In this document: positions 35,020 through 43,388 of the stretch, in pieces
Layout: the number at the start of each line of letters is the position of its first letter
How positions within the stretch are numbered: position 1 is the first letter of the stretch
Origin: JAKACA01 sp050744865
GTDB taxonomy: Bacteria > Actinomycetota > Acidimicrobiia > Acidimicrobiales > Bog-793
Direction of reading: 5' to 3'
NCBI GenBank assembly: GCA_050744865.1
Contig: JBOGHW010000075.1
Span: 41,986-105,985, forward strand
Length of the DNA stretch: 64,000 bases
Made by a program: the position numbers and the translations under genes
Notes under the pieces: generated by a model
Told to the model about the DNA's origin: nothing
Database searches by the model: none
Seen by the model: only the letters and a program-made list of their open reading frames with translations

Positions 35020-36048
35020 TCAGCTCCGGGCCGGTTCGGACAGGAGGCATCGGGCAAAGCTGTCGGCGTCGATGTTGGCGCCGCAGACGACGACTCCGAC
35101 CGAGCGACCACCGAGCTGCTCGCGCAACGGGTACATAAGCGCAGCCAATGCTGCGGCGCCGGCCGGCTCGACGGCCAGCTTGGCCAGGTAGTACAGCTGC
35201 CGCATGGCTTGGCGGATCTGATCGTCGTCAACCAGGACCACTCCGTCGACGTATCGCCGGTTCAGCCCGAAGGAGTACTCCTCACACCGAGGCGCTCCCA
35301 ACGAGTCCGCGATTGTCCGCACGGCCTCTATCGACTGCGGTGAGCCGGCCTCGAAGCTGCGACGCAAGCTGTCGGCGCCCTCGGGCTCGACGGCGTAGAC
35401 GGCCGTGGCTGGGTTGAGCTGCTTCACGGCGCAGGCGACGCCGGCAGAGAGTCCGCCGCCGCCGACGGCGACTATGACCGCGTCCAGCGTGCCGCCTTGG
35501 CCCTGGACCTGCTCGAGGAGCTCGACGCCCAGCGAGGCCGTGCCTAGTGCGGTCTTCGGGCCTTCGAAGGGGTGCACGAAGGTCCGTCCTTCGTCGCCCG
35601 CTATCTCGGCGGCTCGGTCGAAAGCCTGATGGACGTTGTCGACGAACTCGATCTCACCGCCATAGCGGTGGCAGAGCTCGACACGGAAAGCGTTGGCGTT
35701 GCGCGGCATGACGACCTTGGCCGTCGTGCCCAGGATGCCGGCTGAGTACGCAAGCGAGATGGCGTGATTGCCGGCCGATACTCCTGTTACGCCGCGGGCA
35801 AGTGCACCGTCGTCCAGGTCGAGCATGACAGACAGGGCGCCGCGAGGCTTGAAGCTGCCGGTGCGCTGGAAGAGCTCCTCCTTCAACCAGACCCGGGTTC
35901 CCTCGCCGGCGATGGAGGCGGTGTCGTCGCTTGGCAGCAGCCGCGCAGGTGTCTCGACTATCAAGTCGCCGAGGCGAGCCCGATTGGCACGGATCTCGTC
36001 CAGCGACGGTCCGCCATCCTGCGGCGATCCCGACAAGACGGAACTCAT
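35020..36048 (-). CDS. threonine/serine dehydratase-like PLP enzyme
   Basis: Fold type II PLP enzyme, about 342 residues. The Schiff-base Lys is in GSFKPRGAL, the substrate loop is VSAGNHAISLAYSA, and the PLP phosphate loop is AVGGGGLSAGVA (about 205). No C-terminal ACT regulatory domain is present, as in catabolic or promiscuous dehydratases. The chosen start ATG 36048 follows GAGAGAG; ATG 36108 would add 20 residues. It deaminates threonine or serine by family analogy, but related enzymes include racemases and ectoine-type dehydratases. Confidence 0.88.
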   Translation of the reverse strand: MSSVLSGSPQDGGPSLDEIRANRARLGDLIVETPARLLPSDDTASIAGEGTRVWLKEELFQRTGSFKPRGALSVMLDLDDGALARGVTGVSAGNHAISLAYSAGILGTTAKVVMPRNANAFRVELCHRYGGEIEFVDNVHQAFDRAAEIAGDEGRTFVHPFEGPKTALGTASLGVELLEQVQGQGGTLDAVIVAVGGGGLSAGVACAVKQLNPATAVYAVEPEGADSLRRSFEAGSPQSIEAVRTIADSLGAPRCEEYSFGLNRRYVDGVVLVDDDQIRQAMRQLYYLAKLAVEPAGAAALAALMYPLREQLGGRSVGVVVCGANIDADSFARCLLSEPARS

Positions 36049-36267
36049 CTCTCTCAGTGGTCTCCTCTGCGCGTTGCCGGCGGGCGGCTTTGAGCTGGCT
36101 TCCTGCACCTTAACTACCCGGGTTGGCCTGGCCGCAGCCCACGGACGGCGCAGTTTGTCCGTTTCGCGACACGGGTTGGCAGGCTACGGCCTTGGCCTGT
36201 GCGGCCGAAGTTCTTACGGTTACACAAGACACCCACACAAGACACCCACGAAGAAGAGGTAACCGAC

Positions 36268-36804
36268 ATGAAGCTGCCCTACCAAGAGCCATTGCTGCCG
36301 CTTGAGCCTGGCGAGCGAGTCATCCCGGAGCCTGCCAGGCGAGGAGAGCCGGGCGGAGATCCCTGCGGTATCTGCACAGGCGTCGCCACATCCGCCGTGT
36401 GGTCTGACGGCCACTGGACGTTGCATCCTCCCGTGGGGGGCAGCCTCCCGGGTGCCGTCTGGCTCGCGTCCACAGAGCACGTCGACTCTTTCTCCGATCT
36501 CTCGCCAGGAGCAGCAGCGTCCTTCGGTCACGTGGTCGCGAAAGTCGAGAAGGCCATCCTGTCCCTTGGCGGCATGGCGCGAGTACACCTCTACAGGTGG
36601 GGAGACGGTGCCGCTCACTTCCACGTCTGGCTGATCCCGCGCCCGCTCGGGATGCTGGAGGCACAAGGGATGATGCTGCCGCTGTGGGAGGACGTCCTGC
36701 CCAACGTGGCGGACGAGGAGCTGCGTGAGGCTGCCGAGCGCATTGCGGCTGCGATCACGGGCGAGCATTCGGTGCCGGCGGGCGCATCGACAGAGGCGTC
36801 ATAA
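36268..36804 (+). CDS. HIT-like family protein
   Basis: 178 residues. The HIT-fold signature appears as CGICTGVATSAVWSDGHWTLHP early and GAAHFHVWLIPRPLGM late. The usual triad HxHxHxx reads HFHVWLI here, with the third His replaced by Trp; the nucleophilic His of the triad is the middle one, which is kept. Start ATG 36268 is preceded by GAAGAGG. A 13-bp tandem repeat (ACACAAGACACCC at 36222 and 36235) sits in the leader. The PPOX gene starts 4 bp after its stop, so the two form an operon. Likely a nucleotide-binding hydrolase or transferase. Confidence 0.75.
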   Translation: MKLPYQEPLLPLEPGERVIPEPARRGEPGGDPCGICTGVATSAVWSDGHWTLHPPVGGSLPGAVWLASTEHVDSFSDLSPGAAASFGHVVAKVEKAILSLGGMARVHLYRWGDGAAHFHVWLIPRPLGMLEAQGMMLPLWEDVLPNVADEELREAAERIAAAITGEHSVPAGASTEAS

Positions 36805-36808
36805 GGAC

Positions 36809-37339
36809 ATGCACGAGACCGAGGCGGAGCTCGACGTCCTCCAACAGCTCCTCGAATCTTCCAGGGCACGGGCGACCGAGCACCTTCGCGGCATCATCCA
36901 AGACCGCAGGGCGCTATCGGCCGCCGATGTGGTGGCCCTGCTCTCGGGAATGAAGGTGCTGGCACTTGCGACTGTGACCGCCAGGAGCGAACCTCGCATC
37001 AGTGCTGTGGACGGCCACTTCCTCCACGGAACGTGGACCTGGAGCACCAGCGGTACGTCGGCCAAAGCCCGTGACCTGGAGTCCCGACCGGCGGTCAGCC
37101 TCGCTCACGTGGACAACGAAGAGCTAGCCGTCTTCGCCCACGGGCACGCTGAGAGGCTGGACCCTTCTCAGGCGCTCTGGAATGCGGCGCTGGCTCACTG
37201 GACCAGCCACTATGGCGGCTCGCCCCTCGAGTGGGGCCCGGACATCCGTCTCTACCGTCTCGTCCCGTCCTGGATGGTCGGCTACGCCGCTGACAGGGAG
37301 AATCTGCTGGCTGCCCGAGGTGTGCGTCCCGCCTCGTAG
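36809..37339 (+). CDS. PPOX-fold (pyridoxamine 5'-phosphate oxidase-like) protein
   Basis: 176 residues with the flavin-binding split-barrel pattern: LSGMKVLALATVTARSEPRISAVDGHFLHGTWTW, then AKARDLESRPAVSLAHVDNEELAVFAHGHAERLD. The N-terminal 45 residues form a helix. Proteins of this kind bind FMN or F420; which is not visible. ATG 36809 starts just after the HIT stop codon with AAGG before it, indicating a two-gene operon. Confidence 0.82.
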   Translation: MHETEAELDVLQQLLESSRARATEHLRGIIQDRRALSAADVVALLSGMKVLALATVTARSEPRISAVDGHFLHGTWTWSTSGTSAKARDLESRPAVSLAHVDNEELAVFAHGHAERLDPSQALWNAALAHWTSHYGGSPLEWGPDIRLYRLVPSWMVGYAADRENLLAARGVRPAS

Positions 37340-37391
37340 CACAGACTCCCTGCCGCTCCTTCCGGACGGCACTCGAGTGCGCCGAGGTGTC

Positions 37392-38525
37392 TCAGACCGC
37401 AGGCGGAGCCGGTGGCGGTGGCCCCATCGGGCCGCCGGGCATGAACATCGGCGCCGAGGCGACCGCCGGGCCGCCAACCATGGCGCTCGGGCGGCGCCGC
37501 CAATACGAGACCAGGCCAGTGCCGAAGCGCTTGACCGCCCAGGTGGACGCCCTGAGGCCTGTCGTGACGAACCCTATGAAGCCGAGCACGATCAGGAGAA
37601 TCGGCAGCGCCAGGCTGTGGTGGTTGGAGCAGTCGATGCCGGCGCTCCCAAGGGGGATGCCAACGAGCGACTCGCAGTTGACCGTTGCCCTGCCGTTCTC
37701 GTAGAAGGTCCACACGAGCAGCACTGCCCCGGCACCGAACGTGAAGAACCACGTGAGCTGCAAGGCGAGCAACCAGCGCAGAACCGAGACACCCTTGGTC
37801 ACACCCGCGCCGGTGAACGGCGGGTCGAAGGGCATCGAGTTGGTCGAGCCAGGTGCAGTGGCGGCGATGGCGTCGGCTGACATGGTGGGGAAGCGGCGAG
37901 CCGTGGTCTCGATCAGCTCGGCTACGCCGGCTCGGCGCCTCCACTCTGTGCCGTAGGCATTTCGCACGGCAGACTCCAACCCGCGCTGCACTACGACCGC
38001 ACTGGCCGGCCTCGCCGCCGGGTCCTTGGCCAGCAGCCTCTCGACGAGAGCGCCGACCTCTGCTGGGATGCCGGGGATGGGCGGCGGTGGCTCGTTCAGC
38101 TGCAACTGCAAGAGAGCATCCTCGGTCGATGCAAGAAACGGCGGCCGCCCGGTGAGAGCCTCGTAGAGCGCAACTCCGACGCTGTAGAGATCGGACGACG
38201 CCGTGAGGAGCTCGCCCCGGACAGCCTCGGGTGCCATGTAAGCCGCCGTGCCGCCCGTCGTGGCTTGACCGGCCCGCACGGACTGGCCGAAGTCGACCAG
38301 TTTGGCAGTGCCGGACGCTTCCACGAGCACGTTCTCAGGCTTGATGTCTCCATGAACGAGACCGCGCTCGTGAGCGTGCGCCAGGCCGGCGAGAATGCCG
38401 GTGAAGTTCGCCAGTGCCTGCTCAGGCTCGAGCTGGTGGGCATGCAAGAGGACGGTGCGGAGGGAGGCCCCTTCCACTGCCTCGGTCACGAGCCAGACGG
38501 CCTGGTCGGTCTCGATGTAGTCCAA
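37392..38525 (-). CDS. Ser/Thr protein kinase lacking its N-lobe, with two membrane helices
   Basis: 377 residues as read from TTG 38525. It holds the kinase C-lobe: catalytic loop LVHGDIKPENVL (HGD instead of HRD), DFG in KLVDFGQS, and APE in YMAPEAVRG. Two membrane helices (VLRWLLALQLTWFFTFGAGAVLLVW and HSLALPILLIVLGFIGFVTTGL) and a Pro-rich tail follow. The frame extends upstream into SREEARALQQLSQDNIVRV, the alpha-C helix. Before that, the Gly-rich loop and the VAIK Lys are missing and replaced by DNA from an FHA gene in another frame. As read it cannot bind ATP normally, so it is probably a broken kinase. Confidence 0.7.
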   Translation of the reverse strand: MDYIETDQAVWLVTEAVEGASLRTVLLHAHQLEPEQALANFTGILAGLAHAHERGLVHGDIKPENVLVEASGTAKLVDFGQSVRAGQATTGGTAAYMAPEAVRGELLTASSDLYSVGVALYEALTGRPPFLASTEDALLQLQLNEPPPPIPGIPAEVGALVERLLAKDPAARPASAVVVQRGLESAVRNAYGTEWRRRAGVAELIETTARRFPTMSADAIAATAPGSTNSMPFDPPFTGAGVTKGVSVLRWLLALQLTWFFTFGAGAVLLVWTFYENGRATVNCESLVGIPLGSAGIDCSNHHSLALPILLIVLGFIGFVTTGLRASTWAVKRFGTGLVSYWRRRPSAMVGGPAVASAPMFMPGGPMGPPPPAPPAV

Positions 38526-38992
38526 TACCCTGACGATGTTGTCCTGAGAGAGTTGCTGGAGGGCACGAGCCTCTTCCCGCGAGCCTGGCTCGCCGTGGGC
38601 GGCACAGCGCGACGAGCACGTCCCGTTCGCGGCGTGTCAGCTCCGGGACGGCGTTGTCGTACGCCCTGTTTCGTGGCGTTGGCGGCGAGGCTTTCAGAGC
38701 TGGTGGCCCGGAACACGATACGTGTCGAGCCGACACGGATCTCGTCTCCTGGCCTGAGCATCTGTTCGCTCAGCAGCCGCCGGCCGTTGAGGCTCGTGCC
38801 GTTCGCCCACCCGACGTCCCGCAGGCAGCACCCACCCCTGTAGCGGACGACGACGGCGTGAAGTCGCGACACGGTCGGGTCAAACGGCAGCGAGATGTCA
38901 CTGCCGTCGGCGCGGCCGATTGACAGGTCGCTCGACTCGAGCGGGACGAGCTCGGCCTCCCCGAGTGTCCACACCTCCAGGTGGGCGTCCAT
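38486..38992 (-). CDS. FHA-domain protein, frameshifted after the FHA domain
   Basis: The FHA phosphothreonine-binding domain is complete (LSIGRADGSDISLPFDPTVSRLHAVVV, then DVGWANGTSLNGRRLL and GDEIRVGSTRIVFR). After about residue 105 the reading turns Arg/Ser-rich and unconserved. A different frame over 38590-38680 reads PELTRRERDVLVALCRP, the segment that follows FHA domains in actinobacterial FHA-HTH regulators. So the gene appears frameshifted and its HTH end lost where it meets the kinase. ATG 38992 is 13 bp after the SDR stop. Confidence 0.65.
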   Translation of the reverse strand: MDAHLEVWTLGEAELVPLESSDLSIGRADGSDISLPFDPTVSRLHAVVVRYRGGCCLRDVGWANGTSLNGRRLLSEQMLRPGDEIRVGSTRIVFRATSSESLAANATKQGVRQRRPGADTPRTGRARRAVPPTASQARGKRLVPSSNSLRTTSSGYWTTSRPTRPSGS

Positions 38993-39005
38993 CGGTGCCG
39001 GTGAC

Positions 39006-39824
39006 CTAGCGCCGCCGCAGGCTCGGGTGCCGGCCGGCAACTATCGGCACGACTAGTGAGTTGGGTGCCAGGTGTGCCATCACAGCCGCCACCCGATTGG
39101 CGATGCCGGGGAGGACGACGGCCTGCCCACGGTCGAGGCCATCCACGCCGGCCTTGGCCACCTCAAGAGCGCTCAGCCACATGATACGTGGGAGCGCACC
39201 TTGTTCCTCCTCCTGCGAGAAGCCAGCCGCCTGCCCGAAGCCCGTCTTCACCGGCCCGGGGCACAACGCCGTCGCCGACACCCCCGTGCCTCGCAGCTCG
39301 CCCCGCAAGGCCTCGGTGTACGACAGGACGAAGGCTTTGCCGGCGGCGTAGCCGGCTTGGCCGGGCAGTGGCTGGAATGCGGCCGTCGAAGCAACGTTGA
39401 GGATGGCGCCACACCGGCGATCGACCATGCCTGGTAGGAAGCGGCTGCAAAGCTCGGCAACCGCCACCACGTCCACGTCGATCATCTTGACTTCGGCGAG
39501 CGGGTCCGACTTGGCCACAGGCCCGGTAGTGGACAAGCCGGCGTTGTTGACGAGGATGTCCGGCACGAGCCCAAGAGTGGTCACGCGGTCGAGGAGCGAG
39601 GCGCGATCCTCGTGTGCCGACAAGTCGGTCACGAGTACCTCCGCCCGCACACCACCCTTCGCGTGCAGCTCCGAGGCGAGCGCCTCGAGCTTGGCGCGGT
39701 TCCTGGCTACGAGCGTGAGGCCGTGGCCCTTTGTGGCGAGGTAGCGCGCTATCTCCTCGCCGATACCCGACGAGGCGCCGGTGACGACGGCGGTCCGGTC
39801 AGCTGCTGGTGTAGGTAGCGCCAT
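39006..39824 (-). CDS. short-chain dehydrogenase/reductase
   Basis: 272-residue SDR from ATG 39824. Cofactor loop VTGASSGIGEEIA with ARNRAKLE after it (NADP-type Arg), DILVNNAGLST, catalytic Ser in LNVASTAAF, YxxxK as YAAGK, then CPGPVKTGFG. The pattern matches the DltE/YqjQ-like group of SDRs with broad carbonyl substrates. It is divergent from the amidase gene, with about 60 bp between. Substrate not inferable. Confidence 0.9.
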   Translation of the reverse strand: MALPTPAADRTAVVTGASSGIGEEIARYLATKGHGLTLVARNRAKLEALASELHAKGGVRAEVLVTDLSAHEDRASLLDRVTTLGLVPDILVNNAGLSTTGPVAKSDPLAEVKMIDVDVVAVAELCSRFLPGMVDRRCGAILNVASTAAFQPLPGQAGYAAGKAFVLSYTEALRGELRGTGVSATALCPGPVKTGFGQAAGFSQEEEQGALPRIMWLSALEVAKAGVDGLDRGQAVVLPGIANRVAAVMAHLAPNSLVVPIVAGRHPSLRRR

Positions 39825-39886
39825 GGCGGCACACCATAGGCCAGGCGGTTGAGGCGCCGGCCGGCCCCTGTGCCACAATCTCCGGC

Positions 39887-41404
39887 GTGCCAGATATTGC
39901 TTGGCAGGGGGACGCCTGCTCGCTCGTGGACGCTTTCCGCGCCGGCGAGCGCTCGCCGGCCGAGGAGCTCGAAGCCACTCTGGCGGCTGTCGAGGCATCG
40001 GATCTGAACTGCTTCTCTCTCGTCGATGCTGACCGAGCCAGGCAGGTGGCGGTGGCGGCAGACGTGTCGCTCCCCTTCGGCGGCGTGCCGACGGGCATCA
40101 AGCAGCTCGACCGCGTGAAGGGCTGGCCGGCAACGGAGGCGTCCCTCGTCTATAAGGACCGCATCGCCTCGGAGACTTCGCACAACGCGCAGCGCCTGTT
40201 CGAGCGCGGGGGTGTCGTGCCGGTCGGCCAGACGACAGCCAGCGAATTCGGCGGCCTCAACGTCAGCGTCACGAAGATCAACGGAGTCACGCATAATCCC
40301 TGGAGGCGAGGCCGGACGGTCGGTGGCTCCTCCGGAGGATCGGCGGCCGCCGTCGCCGGTGGCCTGGTGGCCTTGGCCACTGGCGGCGACGGCGGCGGCT
40401 CAATCCGCATCCCGGCCGGATACACAGGCCTGCTCGGTATGAAGGGGACCTTTGGCCGCATCCCTCGAAGCCCCCACGCCCCGACCCGCCCGAACACTGT
40501 CGTGTTGGGCAACGTCAGCCGCTCGGTCCGTGACGCCGCCCGCTACTACGACGTCTGTGCGGGGACGCACCCTTGCGACCCGACCAGCCTGCCCTCGCAC
40601 GGCGCCTGGGAAACCGGACTCGGAACCCACGAGCTCAAAGGACGCAAAGTTGCCGTGGTTCCTGCTATCGGCGGAGCCGCGCTGGACCCCGGTGTCGAAG
40701 ACCACATCCGGGCTGCCGCCGAGCGGCTGATAGCCCACACCGGCATGGTCGAGGTCGATCTCCAGGTCGAGCCCCCGAATCTAGCGGCGCAGTGGATGAT
40801 GGAGAACCTCACGACCCTGCTCGTGGAGCTGGGAAGCCGCTGGCCGAGCTGCGCCGGCGATCTCACCGAAGAGCTCGTGCTGGGCATTCGCCTGGCCGAG
40901 TCCTTCTACAACCTCCATACGGCAGCCTCCGCCGAGGAGGCACGAGTGCGCGCCAACGAGGCGATGGGCACGGCGTTCGAGACCGTCGACTTCATCGTCG
41001 CAGCGACCAACCCGGGACCGGCCTTCGCCGCCGACGCCGTTATGAGTAACGACCAGAGCCGCCTGGTCGAGTGGCTCAAGTCAAGCGATCTTGGGCACTA
41101 CGCCTTCAGGGCAGCTCTGACCGGCGTCCGCTTGGCGAGCGTGCCGCGGCCAAAGCTCCCTGCCGGAATCCTGACGCAAGCGTCGAGGCGGTTGCCGGCG
41201 CTCGTCAACATGGGCGCGCTGACGATCATCTCGAACATCTACGGCAATCCTGCCGTCTCGATTCCCTCCGGCGAGATCGACGGTCTGCCAATAGGCATGC
41301 AGGTTCTCGGCCGCCACCACGAGGACGCTCTCCTGTTCGATGTCGCCTTGGCCGTCGAAAGGGAAAGGCCATGGCCGATGGTCGCCCCCGGAGCTGCTCG
41401 CTGA
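39887..41404 (+). CDS. amidase (amidase signature family)
   Basis: 505 residues hydrolysing amide bonds of small molecules through the Ser-cisSer-Lys triad. The Lys is in GVPTGIKQLDRV (about 70). The amidase signature GGSSGGSAAAVAGGLVALATGGDGGGSIRIPA covers about 145-175 and supplies both Ser residues. Late motifs include NPAVSIPSGEIDGLPIGMQVLG. Length and motif order fit aryl-acylamidase and 6-aminohexanoate-cyclic-dimer hydrolase relatives; the substrate is not inferable. No GatB or GatC is nearby, so it is not tRNA-dependent amidotransferase subunit A. Confidence 0.92.
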   Translation: MPDIAWQGDACSLVDAFRAGERSPAEELEATLAAVEASDLNCFSLVDADRARQVAVAADVSLPFGGVPTGIKQLDRVKGWPATEASLVYKDRIASETSHNAQRLFERGGVVPVGQTTASEFGGLNVSVTKINGVTHNPWRRGRTVGGSSGGSAAAVAGGLVALATGGDGGGSIRIPAGYTGLLGMKGTFGRIPRSPHAPTRPNTVVLGNVSRSVRDAARYYDVCAGTHPCDPTSLPSHGAWETGLGTHELKGRKVAVVPAIGGAALDPGVEDHIRAAAERLIAHTGMVEVDLQVEPPNLAAQWMMENLTTLLVELGSRWPSCAGDLTEELVLGIRLAESFYNLHTAASAEEARVRANEAMGTAFETVDFIVAATNPGPAFAADAVMSNDQSRLVEWLKSSDLGHYAFRAALTGVRLASVPRPKLPAGILTQASRRLPALVNMGALTIISNIYGNPAVSIPSGEIDGLPIGMQVLGRHHEDALLFDVALAVERERPWPMVAPGAAR

Positions 41405-41419
41405 AGCTGTGACGCCGAC

Positions 41420-41779
41420 TTGTTGAGGCAGTCGTTGGGCCCAGCGGCCGATGCCGTCGTCGCAGTCGTGTTCGTCCTCATCGGGCGGCACGTCCACGGC
41501 CACGAGTTGACGATCGGAGGCATCGCCTCGACGCTCTGGCCCTTCTTATCGGGCGAGGTGGCAGGTTGGGCCGGCCTGGCAGCGGCACGGCGCGGCGGCC
41601 TCTCGCTCGCCGCCGGCGCCGCTGTCTGCCTGGCGACCGTGGCAGTCGGGATGACCTTGCGAGTCGTCGCCGGCCAAGGCACGGCCCTGCCGTTCGTCCT
41701 CGTGGCGCTCGGCTGGTTCGGTGGCACGATGCTCGGTTGGAGGCTGGCTATCCGGGTTCTGAGGCGGCGAGCTCGCTAG
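41420..41779 (+). CDS. DUF3054 membrane protein
   Basis: 119 residues with four membrane helices: ADAVVAVVFVLIGR, IASTLWPFLSGEVAGWAGLAAAR, SLAAGAAVCLATVAVGMTLRVVAG and PFVLVALGWFGGTMLGWRLA. This is the small actinobacterial DUF3054 family of unknown role. It starts 15 bp after the amidase stop and is likely co-transcribed. Its 3' end overlaps, antisense, the remnant of a VOC gene. Confidence 0.85.
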   Translation: MLRQSLGPAADAVVAVVFVLIGRHVHGHELTIGGIASTLWPFLSGEVAGWAGLAAARRGGLSLAAGAAVCLATVAVGMTLRVVAGQGTALPFVLVALGWFGGTMLGWRLAIRVLRRRAR

Positions 41780-41893
41780 CGCCGCGCTCGATGCAGAACT
41801 CGTTTCCTGCAGGGTCGACAAGCACGACGAAGCCCGACCCGTCCTCTTGGCGGAAGTCGGCGTACATCAAAGCACCCAGGCGTGATGCTTCTC
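41748..41893 (-). pseudogene. C-terminal remnant of a VOC/glyoxalase-family protein
   Basis: The minus strand encodes RLGALMYADFRQEDGSGFV, VLVDPAGNEFCIERGA, the conserved end of VOC proteins (DPxGNEFC). A TGA lies just upstream, and nothing in the adjacent sequence encodes the N-terminal half. It is therefore a truncated relic. The stop is at 41748-41750. The 230 bp beyond it, up to 42120, contain no gene I can support. Confidence 0.55.
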
Positions 41894-42120
41894 ACAGAGA
41901 TTGACATGGAGTTCTCCTGATTACCGGGCGCTCCAACAACCGGAGCGCACTCTCGATCTTGCAAACATCCAGAGCACCTCCTTTCCTGTCGATCGGCCTT
42001 GACCGCGCTCAACGTACCCGCTGCAGCGAACAGCCGCGCCGGTGGCTGGGCAACCCCCTCGCCAACGCCAAGACCCTAGGGTTCTCACACAAGCCAAACC
42101 CAGCCGAGGAAGGGGTTGCC

Positions 42121-43356
42121 GTGTCCGACCTGTCTCGTGAAGTGGATCCAGGTGAAGTGGGTCTTGATGCCGGCAGGCTGAGCCGGGTCGATCGCCACTT
42201 CGAGAAGTACGTCGACGACGGCCGGCTCACCGGCTGGTTGTTGGCGATCAGCCGCCACGGCAGGATCGCCCACGTCTCCAAGTACGGCTTGGCCAACGCC
42301 GAGACCAAGTCGCCGGTCGAAGACGACACGATCTGGCGGATCTACTCGATGACAAAGCCGATCACCTCCGTGGCGGCGATGATGCTCTATGAGAACGGTC
42401 TCCTGGAGCTCACCGACCCGGTCAGTCGCTACATTCCTTCCTTCGCCGGCGCTCGCGTGTGGGTCGGCGGTTCCTCCCAACGCCCTGCGACTGAGCCTGC
42501 GACCGAGCCGGTCCGCATCTGGCATCTCCTCACGCACACCTCTGGCCTGACGTACGGCTTCCACTACGCCCATCCGGTCGATGCCATCTATCGCGCCGCC
42601 GGGTTCGATTTGGGATCGGCGCCTGCTCTCGACCTCGGCGCCTGCTGCGACGTCTGGGCGTCGATGCCGCTGCTCTTCCAGCCGGGATCGTCGTGGAACT
42701 ACTCGGTCAGCACGGACGTGCTCGGCCGGGTCGTGGAAGTCGTCTCCGGTGAGAGTCTCGACGTCTACTTCCGCCGCCACATCTTCGAGCCGCTCGGAAT
42801 GGCCGACACCGCCTTCCACGTCAAGGAGGCCGATGCCTCACGGTTAGCCGAGCTCTATGTGCCGAATGCCGACACCGGCAAGGCCCAGGCCGCAGGTCGT
42901 TGGGGCGACGCCGCCCTAAAACCCCCGAGCCACTTCTCCGGAGGTGGGGGGCTAATTTCGAGTGCTGGGGACTATCTGCGTTTCTCCGAGATGCTCCGCG
43001 GCAAGGGTGCACTCGGGCAGGTCAGGCTCCTCGGGCCCCGCACCGTCGAGTTCATGACGCGCAACCACCTCCCGGGCAACACCGACATCGCATCCTTCGG
43101 CACGCCCATAAATGCCGAGGCACCGCCCGTCGGGCAGGGGTTCGGCCTCGGCTTCGGTGTGGCTCTCGACCCGGTCGCCTCGCATGGGCTGGCGGGCCGG
43201 GGCGAGTACTCGTGGGGCGGTGCCGCAAGCACCGGCTTCTTCGTCGACCCCGTCGAGGACATGACGGTCGTGTTCATGACCCAGCTCCTGCCCTCGAGCA
43301 CGTATCCGCTCCGGCCGCAGCTCCGCCAGCTCGTCTACCAGGCGATCGTCGACTGA
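42121..43356 (+). CDS. beta-lactamase-family serine hydrolase (class C/esterase type)
   Basis: 411 residues. The SxxK motif is SMTK in IYSMTKPIT (about 78). LLTHTSGLTYGF follows at about 135, and the YxN-equivalent is YSV in WNYSVSTDVLG (about 200). The C-terminal GRGEYSWGGAASTGFFVDP takes the KTG-like position. This pattern is typical of EstB-type esterases and D-aminopeptidase relatives, not of resistance enzymes. No signal peptide, so it acts in the cytoplasm. The start GTG 42121 has GAGGAAGGGG just upstream; the open frame before it is not conserved. Confidence 0.88.
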   Translation: MSDLSREVDPGEVGLDAGRLSRVDRHFEKYVDDGRLTGWLLAISRHGRIAHVSKYGLANAETKSPVEDDTIWRIYSMTKPITSVAAMMLYENGLLELTDPVSRYIPSFAGARVWVGGSSQRPATEPATEPVRIWHLLTHTSGLTYGFHYAHPVDAIYRAAGFDLGSAPALDLGACCDVWASMPLLFQPGSSWNYSVSTDVLGRVVEVVSGESLDVYFRRHIFEPLGMADTAFHVKEADASRLAELYVPNADTGKAQAAGRWGDAALKPPSHFSGGGGLISSAGDYLRFSEMLRGKGALGQVRLLGPRTVEFMTRNHLPGNTDIASFGTPINAEAPPVGQGFGLGFGVALDPVASHGLAGRGEYSWGGAASTGFFVDPVEDMTVVFMTQLLPSSTYPLRPQLRQLVYQAIVD

Positions 43357-43388
43357 GCACTCCGCCACACCGCGACGGCCCGATTGGC

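Noticed and set aside
37369..37380. GCACTCGAGTGC palindrome as a terminator between convergent genes
   Set aside because: A 12-bp perfect palindrome has no loop and no U-run; it could equally be a chance XhoI-type site.
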